Assembly (NCBI RefSeq): GCF_016834655.1
Contig: NZ_JAENHP010000005.1
Span: forward strand, 62,001-126,000
Length of the DNA stretch: 64,000 bases
Direction of reading: 5' to 3'
Source of the DNA: Paractinoplanes ovalisporus
GTDB lineage: Bacteria; Actinomycetota; Actinomycetes; Mycobacteriales; Micromonosporaceae
Position numbers and translations under genes: made by a program. Below, piece by piece: positions 9,547-17,439 of this stretch. Numbering within the stretch: the first letter of the stretch is position 1; every line of letters starts with the position of its first letter. Below the pieces are notes generated by a model that had not been told where the DNA came from, made no database searches, and saw only the letters and a program-made list of their open reading frames with translations.

Positions 9547-12500
9547 GTGAGAGTTGTCCAGCGGATTCGGGTCGCGGCGCTGGCGGCGCTGGCCGCCGCG
9601 ATCGTCGGAACCCATTTACACGCACCACCCGCACTGGCAGCGCCGGCACCGGTGCGGGCGGCCGCCGAGGCCGAGCCCGACACCCCCGACCTGCCGCCGC
9701 TGATCACCGAGACGTGGAACGGCTCGACCGGGCTGTCCGCGACCGAGGAGCGGTGGCGCAAGGCGGTTGCCGACGTGGCCGAGTTCACGGCCGAGCCGGA
9801 GGTCCGGGACGCGGCTCTGGCTGCGTTGGCGACGGGTGATCCGGCGACGATCCAGAAGTTTGCGATGGTCGACAAGCCGGCTCTCGAGAAGCAGGTGGCG
9901 GCCCGGAAGAAGCAGGAGGCGGCGGACAATCTGGCCGCGATCCGGGCGATGGCGGGCACCGGCGGTTCGTATTTCAACGCCGAGGTGCAGCGGGTTCTGG
10001 CTGGGACTGACAGCGACCGGGCGGCGTTTCTGGCCTATGGCGCGGGCATCGCGCGGGAGCGGGACGCGCAGGTCGCTCGTACGGCGGCCGAACGCGCCAC
10101 CGCGCTGCGCGAGCGCGTACGGCTTGTGGCTGCGGCCGCTCCGGCCGAGTCGAACGTCCGGCGGGCGGCGGAGGCGGCGCTGGCCGGTGATGACGCGGCG
10201 ATCTCGGCGTTTCTGAACTCTGGTTACCTGACTGCGGCGCGGGCCGATGCGGCCGAGCGGGAGCAGTATCTGAAGGACCTCGAGGCGCGGAACAAGGCGG
10301 CCGAGGAGCTGACCGAGCTGGCCCAGCGCTCGGCCCGGGCCAACGTCGCCCGTCGGCAGATGCTGGTGGCCCACGGCGAGGCCGTACGGGCCCTGCAACA
10401 GGCGGCGAACGCGATGGCCGCGGCGGCGAACGCGGCGCGGCACTCCGCACGGGTCCTCGACGGCAGCGGTACCACAGCGCAGAAGGCGTCCGAGCTGACG
10501 ATCGCCAACACCGAGGCGAAGAGGCAGCTCGGGTACGCACAGGAGGCGGCCCGGCAGGCGTCGGCGGCCGCGCAGACGGCGTCCTCGGCGGCCGACGACC
10601 TGATCGACACCGGCCTGGAGTACGGCGCCGAGTGGTCGTTGATCTCGCAGGGCATGAGCGAGGCGGCCACGGCGGCCGTGGGCGCGACCCAGACGGCCCA
10701 GTTCGCGATCGACGCCACCATCGCCACCAACAGCGCGCAGGGCGCCCAGGCCCAGGCCGAGGCGCACGCCCAGCAGGCGATCAAGTGGCGGCAGCACGCC
10801 GAGGAACACGCCAAGTCGGCGGCGAAGCTGGCCGCGGCCGCGGCGAAGCAGACCGCCGCCGCCAAGACGGCCGCCGCGCGTACGAAGAAAGCTCGTGAAG
10901 AGGCCCAGGCGGCCGAGGCCAAGGCGTGGGCCCAGGCCGAGAAGACGCGCCAGCATCGGCAGGAGGCCGAGGCCCAGGCGGCCGAGGCCAAGCGCCAGCG
11001 GCAGATCGCCGAGGCCGAGCGTGCGAACGCGGCCCGGCACCGGGCCGAGGCCGAGCAGCAGGCGGCTATCGCCCGCAACGCCCGCGCCAACGCCGACTCG
11101 CAGGCGGCGATCGCGGCGTCGGCCCGGCAGAAGGCGGAGTCGTCCAGCGCGGCCGCCGAAGCCGCCGCCGGCCGGGCCTGGGACAAGGAGAGCGAGGCCG
11201 GGCGGGCGCGGGACGCCGCGGTGCAGGCCGAGCTCGACGAGCAGACCGCCAAGGCGTACGCCCAGGCGATGCGGGCCGGCGTGGCCGCGGCCGGCAGCCA
11301 GACCGAGAAGGAGGCCGCGCAGCGGGAGGCCGACGCGGCGGACCGGCAGGTCGGGGTGGCCAGTGGCGCGGCCCGGTCGGCCCGGGCGTCGGCGAACACG
11401 GCGACCGGCGCGGCGGCCAACGCCCGCGCCGCCGCCACCCAGGCCCAGCAGGCGGCGGACCGGGCCGCGGTCGCCGCCAAACGGGCCCGGGAAGCCGCGG
11501 CCGCAGCTGATGCGGCGGCCGACAAGGCCGAGGCGAGCGCGCGGGCGACCCACGCGTCGCGGGTGCGCGCCGATGCCAAGGCCGCGGTGGCCACGGCCGA
11601 GGAGACCAAGGCGGCGGAAGCGGCCCGGACGGCGGTTCGGCTGAGCGACCAGGCGGCCGACGAGGCCGTACGGGCCCTGTGGGCCGCCAACCGCACCAGG
11701 GACGAGGCCGAGGCGGCCACCAGCGAGGCGGTCGCGGCCTCGGTGCAGGCCGAGATCGCGGTGCGGGCCGCCGCCGCGGCGCGCGACTCGGCCGCGGGCA
11801 TCGCCGAACCGGCGAACACCGCGATCGCCATGGTGTCGCCGTTCACCGGGGCCGACATCGACGCCGACTTCGTGCGACTGGTCGCCGAGCAGGCCCAGAG
11901 CATCGGCGCCGAGCAGGCCGCCGCGGCCCAGGCCCGGGCCGAGGAGGCGCTGACCGCCGCCCAGCGGGCCGAGGCCGCCGCCGACCGGGCCAACGAACAG
12001 GTGAAGCCGGCCTTCACCGCCGCCGCGCAGGCCGCCCGGTCGGCCGCGAACGCGGCTGCTTCGGCCGCCGAGGCCAAGAAGTACGCCGCCCAGGCGGCGG
12101 CCGACGGTGCGGCCGCGCGGACCGCCGCGGCCAGTGCCGCCCGGGCCGACGCCCAGGCCCGGGCCGACGCCCTGGCCGCACGTCAGGCGGCCAACGAGGC
12201 GGCGAGCGACGCCGCCATCGCCGGTCGCAGCGCCCAGGCCGCCCAGAACGAGGCCAACGCGGCCAACAGCGCGGCCACGGCCGCCGAGGCCGACGCGGCC
12301 GCGGCCCGGGGAGCAGCCGACCGGGCCGAGGCGGACGCCGCGGCCACCAAGCGGGCGGCCGAACGGGCCCAGTCCTACGCCGACAGTGCCGCCACCGCGG
12401 CGGCGAGCGCCCTGCAGCACGCGGTCGAGGCCCAGCAGGCCGCCGAGCGGGCCGAGGAGGCGGAACGGCAGAGGGAGCTGGACCGCCGTCGTGAGCTGGT

Positions 12501-13266
12501 CGAAGGCACGTCGAGTGCGCCCACCGGGGCCGAGCGCGACGAGTTGCTGGCCCTGCTGCTCGACGGCGAGGAGGACGAGTACAAGCAGCTCGAGGAGCTG
12601 GCCAACAAGGACCTGCTGGACTATCTGAAGGAAGCGATCCCGGGCCTCATCGAGGACCTGACCCCGTGGGGCGACATCAAGGGCTGCTTCATGGAGCGCA
12701 ACTGGACGGCGTGCCTGTCGCTGGCGCTCACCTTCGCTCCGGGCGGTGGCCTGCTCAAGGCGGGCAAGATGGCCAAGAAGCTCCTCGAGCACGCGCCGAA
12801 GATCAAGAAGTTCCTCGACGACGTCAACAAGGCCCGCAAGCGGCTGGAGGAGCTGCGCGAGAAGGCCCGCAAGCGCAAGACCCCCGACACCCCGCAGGCC
12901 TGCCCGATCCGGCCCAATCCGGCGGCGTCCCGCGCGGCCGCGGTGGCGCAGGGCGGTGGCAGCAGCTGGTGCATCCCCGACGAGGACCGCTGGGAGGATT
13001 CCGGTGACATCGCCAACGGGCACGCGGACGGCAAGCACGCGTCCGAGTTCCCCGGCATGTCGCGGGAGGAACTGGGCAGACTGGTCGACGACACCATGCG
13101 CAACCCGTCCCGGGTCAAAGATCTGGCCCGCGGGCGCAAGGCCTACGTCAGCAAGGACGGCCGGACGGTCGTGATCCACGATCCGATGAGCCCCGACGGC
13201 GGCACGGTGTTCAAGGGCAAGACGAACAAGGACGAATTCGAGGAGTGGTGGGAGGATCTCGACTGA
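9547..13266 (+). CDS. ALF-repeat polymorphic toxin 1, putative BECR-type RNase C-terminus
   Basis: This 1239-residue secreted protein has a Sec signal peptide (basic MRVVQRIR-like start, hydrophobic core, ALAAPA cleavage region near residue 32). Short ALF repeats (e.g. AALAGDDAAISAFLNSGY) follow, then roughly 700 residues of Ala/Glu/Arg-rich coiled coil. A pre-toxin segment around DIKGCFMERN (from about 1043) and a variable C-terminus (about 1140-1239) complete it. The tail has His1159 and His1164 (HADGKHASEFPG) and TVVIHDP...DGGTVF, a pattern seen in BECR-fold ribonuclease toxins; this assignment is tentative. The GTG at 9547 is preferred over the ATG at 9538 because the paralogue has the same ACGGGG-9nt-GTG arrangement. 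The next gene overlaps by 1 nt and is the likely immunity protein. Confidence 0.85.
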   Translation: MRVVQRIRVAALAALAAAIVGTHLHAPPALAAPAPVRAAAEAEPDTPDLPPLITETWNGSTGLSATEERWRKAVADVAEFTAEPEVRDAALAALATGDPATIQKFAMVDKPALEKQVAARKKQEAADNLAAIRAMAGTGGSYFNAEVQRVLAGTDSDRAAFLAYGAGIARERDAQVARTAAERATALRERVRLVAAAAPAESNVRRAAEAALAGDDAAISAFLNSGYLTAARADAAEREQYLKDLEARNKAAEELTELAQRSARANVARRQMLVAHGEAVRALQQAANAMAAAANAARHSARVLDGSGTTAQKASELTIANTEAKRQLGYAQEAARQASAAAQTASSAADDLIDTGLEYGAEWSLISQGMSEAATAAVGATQTAQFAIDATIATNSAQGAQAQAEAHAQQAIKWRQHAEEHAKSAAKLAAAAAKQTAAAKTAAARTKKAREEAQAAEAKAWAQAEKTRQHRQEAEAQAAEAKRQRQIAEAERANAARHRAEAEQQAAIARNARANADSQAAIAASARQKAESSSAAAEAAAGRAWDKESEAGRARDAAVQAELDEQTAKAYAQAMRAGVAAAGSQTEKEAAQREADAADRQVGVASGAARSARASANTATGAAANARAAATQAQQAADRAAVAAKRAREAAAAADAAADKAEASARATHASRVRADAKAAVATAEETKAAEAARTAVRLSDQAADEAVRALWAANRTRDEAEAATSEAVAASVQAEIAVRAAAAARDSAAGIAEPANTAIAMVSPFTGADIDADFVRLVAEQAQSIGAEQAAAAQARAEEALTAAQRAEAAADRANEQVKPAFTAAAQAARSAANAAASAAEAKKYAAQAAADGAAARTAAASAARADAQARADALAARQAANEAASDAAIAGRSAQAAQNEANAANSAATAAEADAAAARGAADRAEADAAATKRAAERAQSYADSAATAAASALQHAVEAQQAAERAEEAERQRELDRRRELVEGTSSAPTGAERDELLALLLDGEEDEYKQLEELANKDLLDYLKEAIPGLIEDLTPWGDIKGCFMERNWTACLSLALTFAPGGGLLKAGKMAKKLLEHAPKIKKFLDDVNKARKRLEELREKARKRKTPDTPQACPIRPNPAASRAAAVAQGGGSSWCIPDEDRWEDSGDIANGHADGKHASEFPGMSREELGRLVDDTMRNPSRVKDLARGRKAYVSKDGRTVVIHDPMSPDGGTVFKGKTNKDEFEEWWEDLD

Positions 13267-13652
13267 TGTCCGAGACTCCGGTGCGACCGAGCGAGATCCT
13301 CAACGACGACGAGGCCGACCTGCTGAGGCGGGCCCTCAACGAGTGGCTCGGCCCGGCCCGCTGCAGCGACGAGATGGCGTACGCCATGGGTTTCGCCGAC
13401 GCGGACGACCTGGTGCGGGGCGTCCGGGACCTCAAGCGGGCCCTCAAGGCGGACGAGCCGATCGCGCCGGTCGACTGGGCCCGCATGCTGCTGTCGACCG
13501 AGGTCGTCTTTGTCAGCGATCTCGTCGGATCGGGTTATGAGTGGTCGACCACTACCGGGCGTAGCGACGAGGGGACCATTCGTCTGCTGCGGGGTCTTCA
13601 ACGTCAGCTCGGTAAAGTGATCAAGCCGTACTACGGAAAACGGCCCGCGTAG
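13266..13652 (+). CDS. Probable cognate immunity protein of toxin 1
   Basis: A 128-residue acidic soluble protein starts at an ATG that overlaps the toxin stop (TGATG), so the two are translationally coupled. It contains LNEWLGPARCSDEMAYAMGF and STEVVFVSDLVGSGYEW, patterns I recall in small actinobacterial proteins next to toxin C-termini. No enzymatic motif is seen. Position, size and coupling support an antitoxin role; the family name is unknown to me. Confidence 0.7.
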   Translation: MSETPVRPSEILNDDEADLLRRALNEWLGPARCSDEMAYAMGFADADDLVRGVRDLKRALKADEPIAPVDWARMLLSTEVVFVSDLVGSGYEWSTTTGRSDEGTIRLLRGLQRQLGKVIKPYYGKRPA

Positions 13653-13660
13653 CGAAAGGG

Positions 13661-13694
13661 CCCGGTTTTCGTCCGTTCGCGTGCGAAAACCGGG
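13661..13694 (+). terminator. Terminator after the toxin 1/immunity pair
   Basis: An 11-bp perfect stem CCCGGTTTTCG/CGAAAACCGGG with a 12-nt loop starts 9 nt after the immunity gene stop. Confidence 0.65.
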
Positions 13695-13821
13695 GCCGTT
13701 CGCGTGAGGTTGCGATTACCTGAAACGTGCGTGTTACTTCCTGCTTACCTGGCCCGTTCCGAAACCGAATTGTGTGTTGTTCAGGCCTTTGCGAGAGCCT
13801 TCGGTTGGGTATCTTCGCGAG

Positions 13822-15063
13822 ATGCGACTGGCTGATTCTTTTCGGAGTGAGCGCTTCGGCGCGGTCCGGATTCATGAGCTGCAGAGGGTGATCGAGCTCG
13901 ACTCGGGCACCTCGGTCGGTGCGGGCAGCCAGATTGTGCCGGCCGAGGCGCTGCGCGCCATCGAATCGCAAATGGTAATTGTCGTTCCGTGTATGAATGA
14001 GACACGGACCGTCATCGAGGGTGTCCTCTCCGGCATTCCGCACGACTGCCTCATTGTGCTGGTCTCGAACAGCGACCGGGGCCCGGTCGACCGCTACGAG
14101 ATCGAGGCGCAGACGGTCGAACAGTTCTGCCGGCTGGCCGGGCGGTCCGCGATCACCCTGCATCAGAAGGACCCGGGCGTGGCCGCCGCGATCAAGGCGG
14201 CCGGCATGCCCGAGCTGATCGACGAGGACGGTCTGGTCCGCAACGGCAAGGGCGAGGCGATGCTGCTCGGCATGGCGCTCGCCGCGATGACCGGACGGCG
14301 CTACATCGGCTATGTGGACGCCGACAACTACGTGCCGGGCTCGGTCCACGAGTACTGCAAGGTCTACGCGGCCGGGCTGCACCTGGCCGCCTCGCCGTAC
14401 TCCATGGTCCGCATCTCGTGGCACTCGAAGCCGAAGCTGCGCGACAACCGGCTCTTCTTCAGCCGCCGCGGCCGCAGCTCGCAGATCACCAACGAGTGGC
14501 TCAACCGGTTCCTGGCCGAATACTCCGACTTCGGCACCGAGGTCATCGCCACCGGCAACGCCGGCGAGCACGCGATGACCCTCGACCTGGGCCTCAAGCT
14601 GCGTCTGGCCGGCGGGTTCGCGGTCGAGCCGTACGAGTACATGGACATGTTCGAGCAGTTCGGCGGCGTGCTCGAGAGCACCGACCCCGACGTCATGGCC
14701 AACTCGGTGCCGGTCCTGCAGATCGAGACCCGCAACCCGCACTTCCACGACAACAAGGGCGAGGACCACGTGCAGGGCATGCGGATGCAGGCCCTCAACG
14801 TGGTCTACCACTCGCCGGTGACGCTGCCGGCGGTCCGGCAGGCCATCGTCGAGTTCATGGTCGAGCAGGGCGCGCTCGAGGTGGGTCAGGAGCCGCCGCG
14901 CGAGCGGGTCTACCCGCCGGTCGGCACGCTCGACCTCGACCTGCTCTACGACGCGCTGGACGCCGAGGCGCTGAGCTTCCGTCAGCCCGACGGGCGGGCC
15001 CTGGCCGGTTTCGCGGAGGCGCCGCCCATCGACCGGGACAAGATTCCGAGGCGTGTCGCCTAG
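13822..15063 (+). CDS. mpgS: Mannosyl-3-phosphoglycerate synthase
   Basis: This is a GT55-family enzyme that transfers mannose from GDP-mannose to 3-phosphoglycerate, the first step to the compatible solute mannosylglycerate. The 413-residue product shows the family sequence throughout: ERFGAVRIHELQRVIELDS near the start, VPCMNE, GIPHDCLIVLVSNS, HQKDPGVAAAIKAAG, the metal-binding YVDADNYVPG (DxD) and TGNAGEHAM. The ATG at 13822 matches where MPGS homologues begin, but no good ribosome binding site precedes it; the frame stays open back to 13774. No MPG phosphatase gene is visible in the window. Its neighbour serA competes for the same substrate. Confidence 0.9.
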   Translation: MRLADSFRSERFGAVRIHELQRVIELDSGTSVGAGSQIVPAEALRAIESQMVIVVPCMNETRTVIEGVLSGIPHDCLIVLVSNSDRGPVDRYEIEAQTVEQFCRLAGRSAITLHQKDPGVAAAIKAAGMPELIDEDGLVRNGKGEAMLLGMALAAMTGRRYIGYVDADNYVPGSVHEYCKVYAAGLHLAASPYSMVRISWHSKPKLRDNRLFFSRRGRSSQITNEWLNRFLAEYSDFGTEVIATGNAGEHAMTLDLGLKLRLAGGFAVEPYEYMDMFEQFGGVLESTDPDVMANSVPVLQIETRNPHFHDNKGEDHVQGMRMQALNVVYHSPVTLPAVRQAIVEFMVEQGALEVGQEPPRERVYPPVGTLDLDLLYDALDAEALSFRQPDGRALAGFAEAPPIDRDKIPRRVA

Positions 15064-15148
15064 ATGACGGGCGTGTGACGGCGGTCACATAACGGTGGAT
15101 CTCCGGGGCTGCATACGATCGGGTCCCGCGATCCCCGGAGGCTGCCGC

Positions 15149-16753
15149 GTGACGCCCGTCGTACTGATCGCCGAAGAGCTCGCCCCCTCCGCCCTCGACG
15201 TTCTCGCCCACGACTACGACGTCCGCCACGTCGACGGCACCGACCGCGCGGCCCTGCTGGCCGGGGTGGTCGAGGCCGACGCCCTGATCGTGCGCAGCGC
15301 CACCCAGGTCGACGCCGAGGTGCTGGCCGCGGGCTCCACCCTGCGCGTGGTGGCCCGCGCCGGTGTCGGTCTCGACAACGTGGACGTCCCGGCCGCCACC
15401 GCACGGGGCGTCCTGGTGGTCAACGCGCCGACCAGCAACATCGTTTCGGCCGCGGAGCAGGCGATCGCGCTGCTGCTGACCGTCGCCCGGCACACGGCGA
15501 CCGCCTCGGCCACGCTCAAGGCGGGCCGGTGGCAGCGCTCGCGTTACGTGGGTGTCGAGGTGCAGGGCAAGACCGTCGGGGTGGTCGGGCTCGGCCGCAT
15601 CGGCGTGCTGTTCGCCCAGCGCATGGCGTCGTTCGGCACCCGGTTGATCGCCTACGATCCCTACATCCAGCCCGCCCGGGCCGCTCAATTGGGCGTGCGG
15701 CTGGTGGGTCTCGAGGAGCTGCTGCGCGAGAGCGACTTCATCTCGGTCCACCTGCCCCGCACGCCCGAGACCGTGGGCCTGATCGGCGAGAAGGAACTGG
15801 CCCTGGTCAAACCGGGCGTGCGGATCGTGAACGCGGCCCGAGGTGGCCTGATCGACGAGGCGGCGCTGGCGGCGGCCCTGCGCGACGGCCGGGTGGCCGG
15901 GGCCGGGATCGACGTGTTCGTCACCGAGCCGACCACCGAGTCGCCGCTGTTCGACTTTGACACCGTGGTGGTGACGCCGCATCTGGGCGCGTCCACGGCT
16001 GAGGCGCAGGACAAGGCGGGCCTGTCGGTGGCGCGCAGCGTGAAGCTGGCGCTCGACGGCGAGTTCGTGCCCGACGCGGTCAACGTGCAGGCGGGCGGGG
16101 TGGTCGACGAGGACGTACGCCCCCTGCTCGCGCTCGCCGAGAAGCTGGGAAAGGTCTTCACGGCCGTGGCCGGCGGGGTCGCGGCGACGGTCACGGTCGA
16201 GGTCCGCGGCGAGATCGTCTCGCACGACGTCGGGGTGCTGCGGCTGGCGGCCACGAAGGGGTTGTTCACCGCGGTGGTCGACGAACGGGTGACGTACGTG
16301 AACGCCCCTCAGCTCGCCGTGGACCGGGGCGTCGAGGTCGAGCTCGTGGTCAGTGACGAGCCGGCCGACCATCACAACCTGGTGACCGTGCGCGGTGCCC
16401 TGCCCGACGGCCGGGCGGTGAGCGTGGCCGGCACGCTGACCGTGCACGGCGTCCGTGAGATCGCCAAGCTCACCGGGGTCGACGGCTTCGACCTCGACCT
16501 CAACGCCGACGGCGTGCTGCTGTTCTTCCGCTACAGCGACCGGCCCGGCATCGTCGGCACGATCGGCACGCTGCTCGGCGAGGCCGGCGTCAACATCGCG
16601 GCCATGCAGGTGGCGCGGCGCGAGGCCGGCGGTGAGGCGCTGATGACGCTCACCGTCGACTCGTCGGTCGACGCGGAACTGCTCTCCACGGTGGCGGCGG
16701 CGGTCGGCTCGGAGCGGGGGAGCGCGGTGGATCTGCGGCTCAACGGCTCCTGA
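15149..16753 (+). CDS. serA: D-3-phosphoglycerate dehydrogenase
   Basis: SerA commits 3-phosphoglycerate to serine synthesis. The 534-residue product is the long actinobacterial type: a D-isomer-specific dehydrogenase core with the NAD motif GLGRIGVLFAQR, NAARGGLIDEAAL, and the catalytic His in TPHLGAST; then an intervening allosteric domain and a C-terminal ACT domain (RPGIVGTIGTLLGEAGVNIA) for serine feedback. The GTG at 15149 follows CCGGAGG by 6 nt; an upstream in-frame extension has no ribosome binding site. Its 3' end overlaps the convergent gene by 14 nt. Confidence 0.96.
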   Translation: MTPVVLIAEELAPSALDVLAHDYDVRHVDGTDRAALLAGVVEADALIVRSATQVDAEVLAAGSTLRVVARAGVGLDNVDVPAATARGVLVVNAPTSNIVSAAEQAIALLLTVARHTATASATLKAGRWQRSRYVGVEVQGKTVGVVGLGRIGVLFAQRMASFGTRLIAYDPYIQPARAAQLGVRLVGLEELLRESDFISVHLPRTPETVGLIGEKELALVKPGVRIVNAARGGLIDEAALAAALRDGRVAGAGIDVFVTEPTTESPLFDFDTVVVTPHLGASTAEAQDKAGLSVARSVKLALDGEFVPDAVNVQAGGVVDEDVRPLLALAEKLGKVFTAVAGGVAATVTVEVRGEIVSHDVGVLRLAATKGLFTAVVDERVTYVNAPQLAVDRGVEVELVVSDEPADHHNLVTVRGALPDGRAVSVAGTLTVHGVREIAKLTGVDGFDLDLNADGVLLFFRYSDRPGIVGTIGTLLGEAGVNIAAMQVARREAGGEALMTLTVDSSVDAELLSTVAAAVGSERGSAVDLRLNGS

Positions 16754-17102
16754 CCGGCGGCGGATAGACCGTCCCGTCCTGCAGGTCGAGCAGATCCAGA
16801 TTGAGCTCGGCGGCCAGGCGTTCGATCGCCTCGAGCACCTCGTCCGGGCAGTTCTCGTCGAGCCGCATCTGGATGTGGTCGGCCGCGGCGTGCAGCGGGG
16901 GATGGGCCCACGGCGAGCCGGGCGCCGAAGCGCGCGGGCCGCGGTCGGGATAATCACTGGTCAGGGCGTCATAGAAGGCGACGACGCGCGGATCGGCCGG
17001 GCGCTGGGGGTGCTCACCGCGCGCGCATCGCGCGTTGGCGGCCCGCACGGCGTCCGGCAGGTCCGTCTTGTCCATCGCCCACACCACGAGGTCGAAACTC
17101 AC
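16740..17102 (-). CDS. Conserved hypothetical protein (120 aa)
   Basis: A small soluble protein begins MSFDLVVWAMD and ends with DLQDGTVYPPP. Related-looking proteins with an MS-DL-VW start and a SPW-PL-H segment are familiar from Actinobacteria, but I cannot assign a function. It is convergent with serA (14-nt overlap) and divergent from toxin gene 2. Its size and place between toxin genes would suit an orphan immunity protein, which is speculation. Confidence 0.6.
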   Translation of the reverse strand: MSFDLVVWAMDKTDLPDAVRAANARCARGEHPQRPADPRVVAFYDALTSDYPDRGPRASAPGSPWAHPPLHAAADHIQMRLDENCPDEVLEAIERLAAELNLDLLDLQDGTVYPPPVRSR

Positions 17103-17439
17103 CGGCGCATGGTGCCATCACGATGCGCCACAGAACGGAAGAACCGCCCCGACACGCGGAAGCCGGTGGCGACGGGCGAGCGCCGTCATCGGCCCGCGGC
17201 CGGGCGGTGACGGCCGGTGGGCTGCTCCGGGCCACCCCGGCCGGACAGTCATGTGATTGAATGCCCGCGGCGCTCGCCCATCGACCTGGATGACTGTGTG
17301 GCTCCGGTCGATCACGACGTTCACGGGGGTAGGACGGCGTGCTTGTGCGTGCTTCGGCTGCCGTCTGACCCCCTCCTTCTGCTCCGGTCGCCGCGTGGGT
17401 GGCCGGAGTGACCATGCACGCGAAACGGGGAAACCAGTA
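17103..17439 (+). other. 337-nt intergenic region upstream of toxin gene 2
   Basis: It holds the shared 22-nt element (17252-17273) and its downstream ATCGACCTGGATGA partner. An in-frame TTG at 17257 would extend the toxin N-terminus, but that would place a long hydrophilic stretch before the signal peptide, so it is not used. Nothing else is recognised. Confidence 0.5.
17252..17295 (+). promoter_or_regulatory. Shared upstream element of toxin gene 2
   Basis: This is the second copy of the element at 9395-9438: 22 identical nt, then a 7-nt variable stretch, then ATCGACCTGGATGA. It lies 188 nt before the toxin GTG start and its neighbouring DNA differs from copy 1, so the conservation is local. 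Confidence 0.5.

Noticed and set aside
9616..13179. Very long open frames on the minus strand opposite the two toxin genes
   Set aside because: They are Gly/Arg/Leu-rich mirror translations of Ala-rich coiled-coil DNA at high GC; the plus-strand products have signal peptides and known domains.
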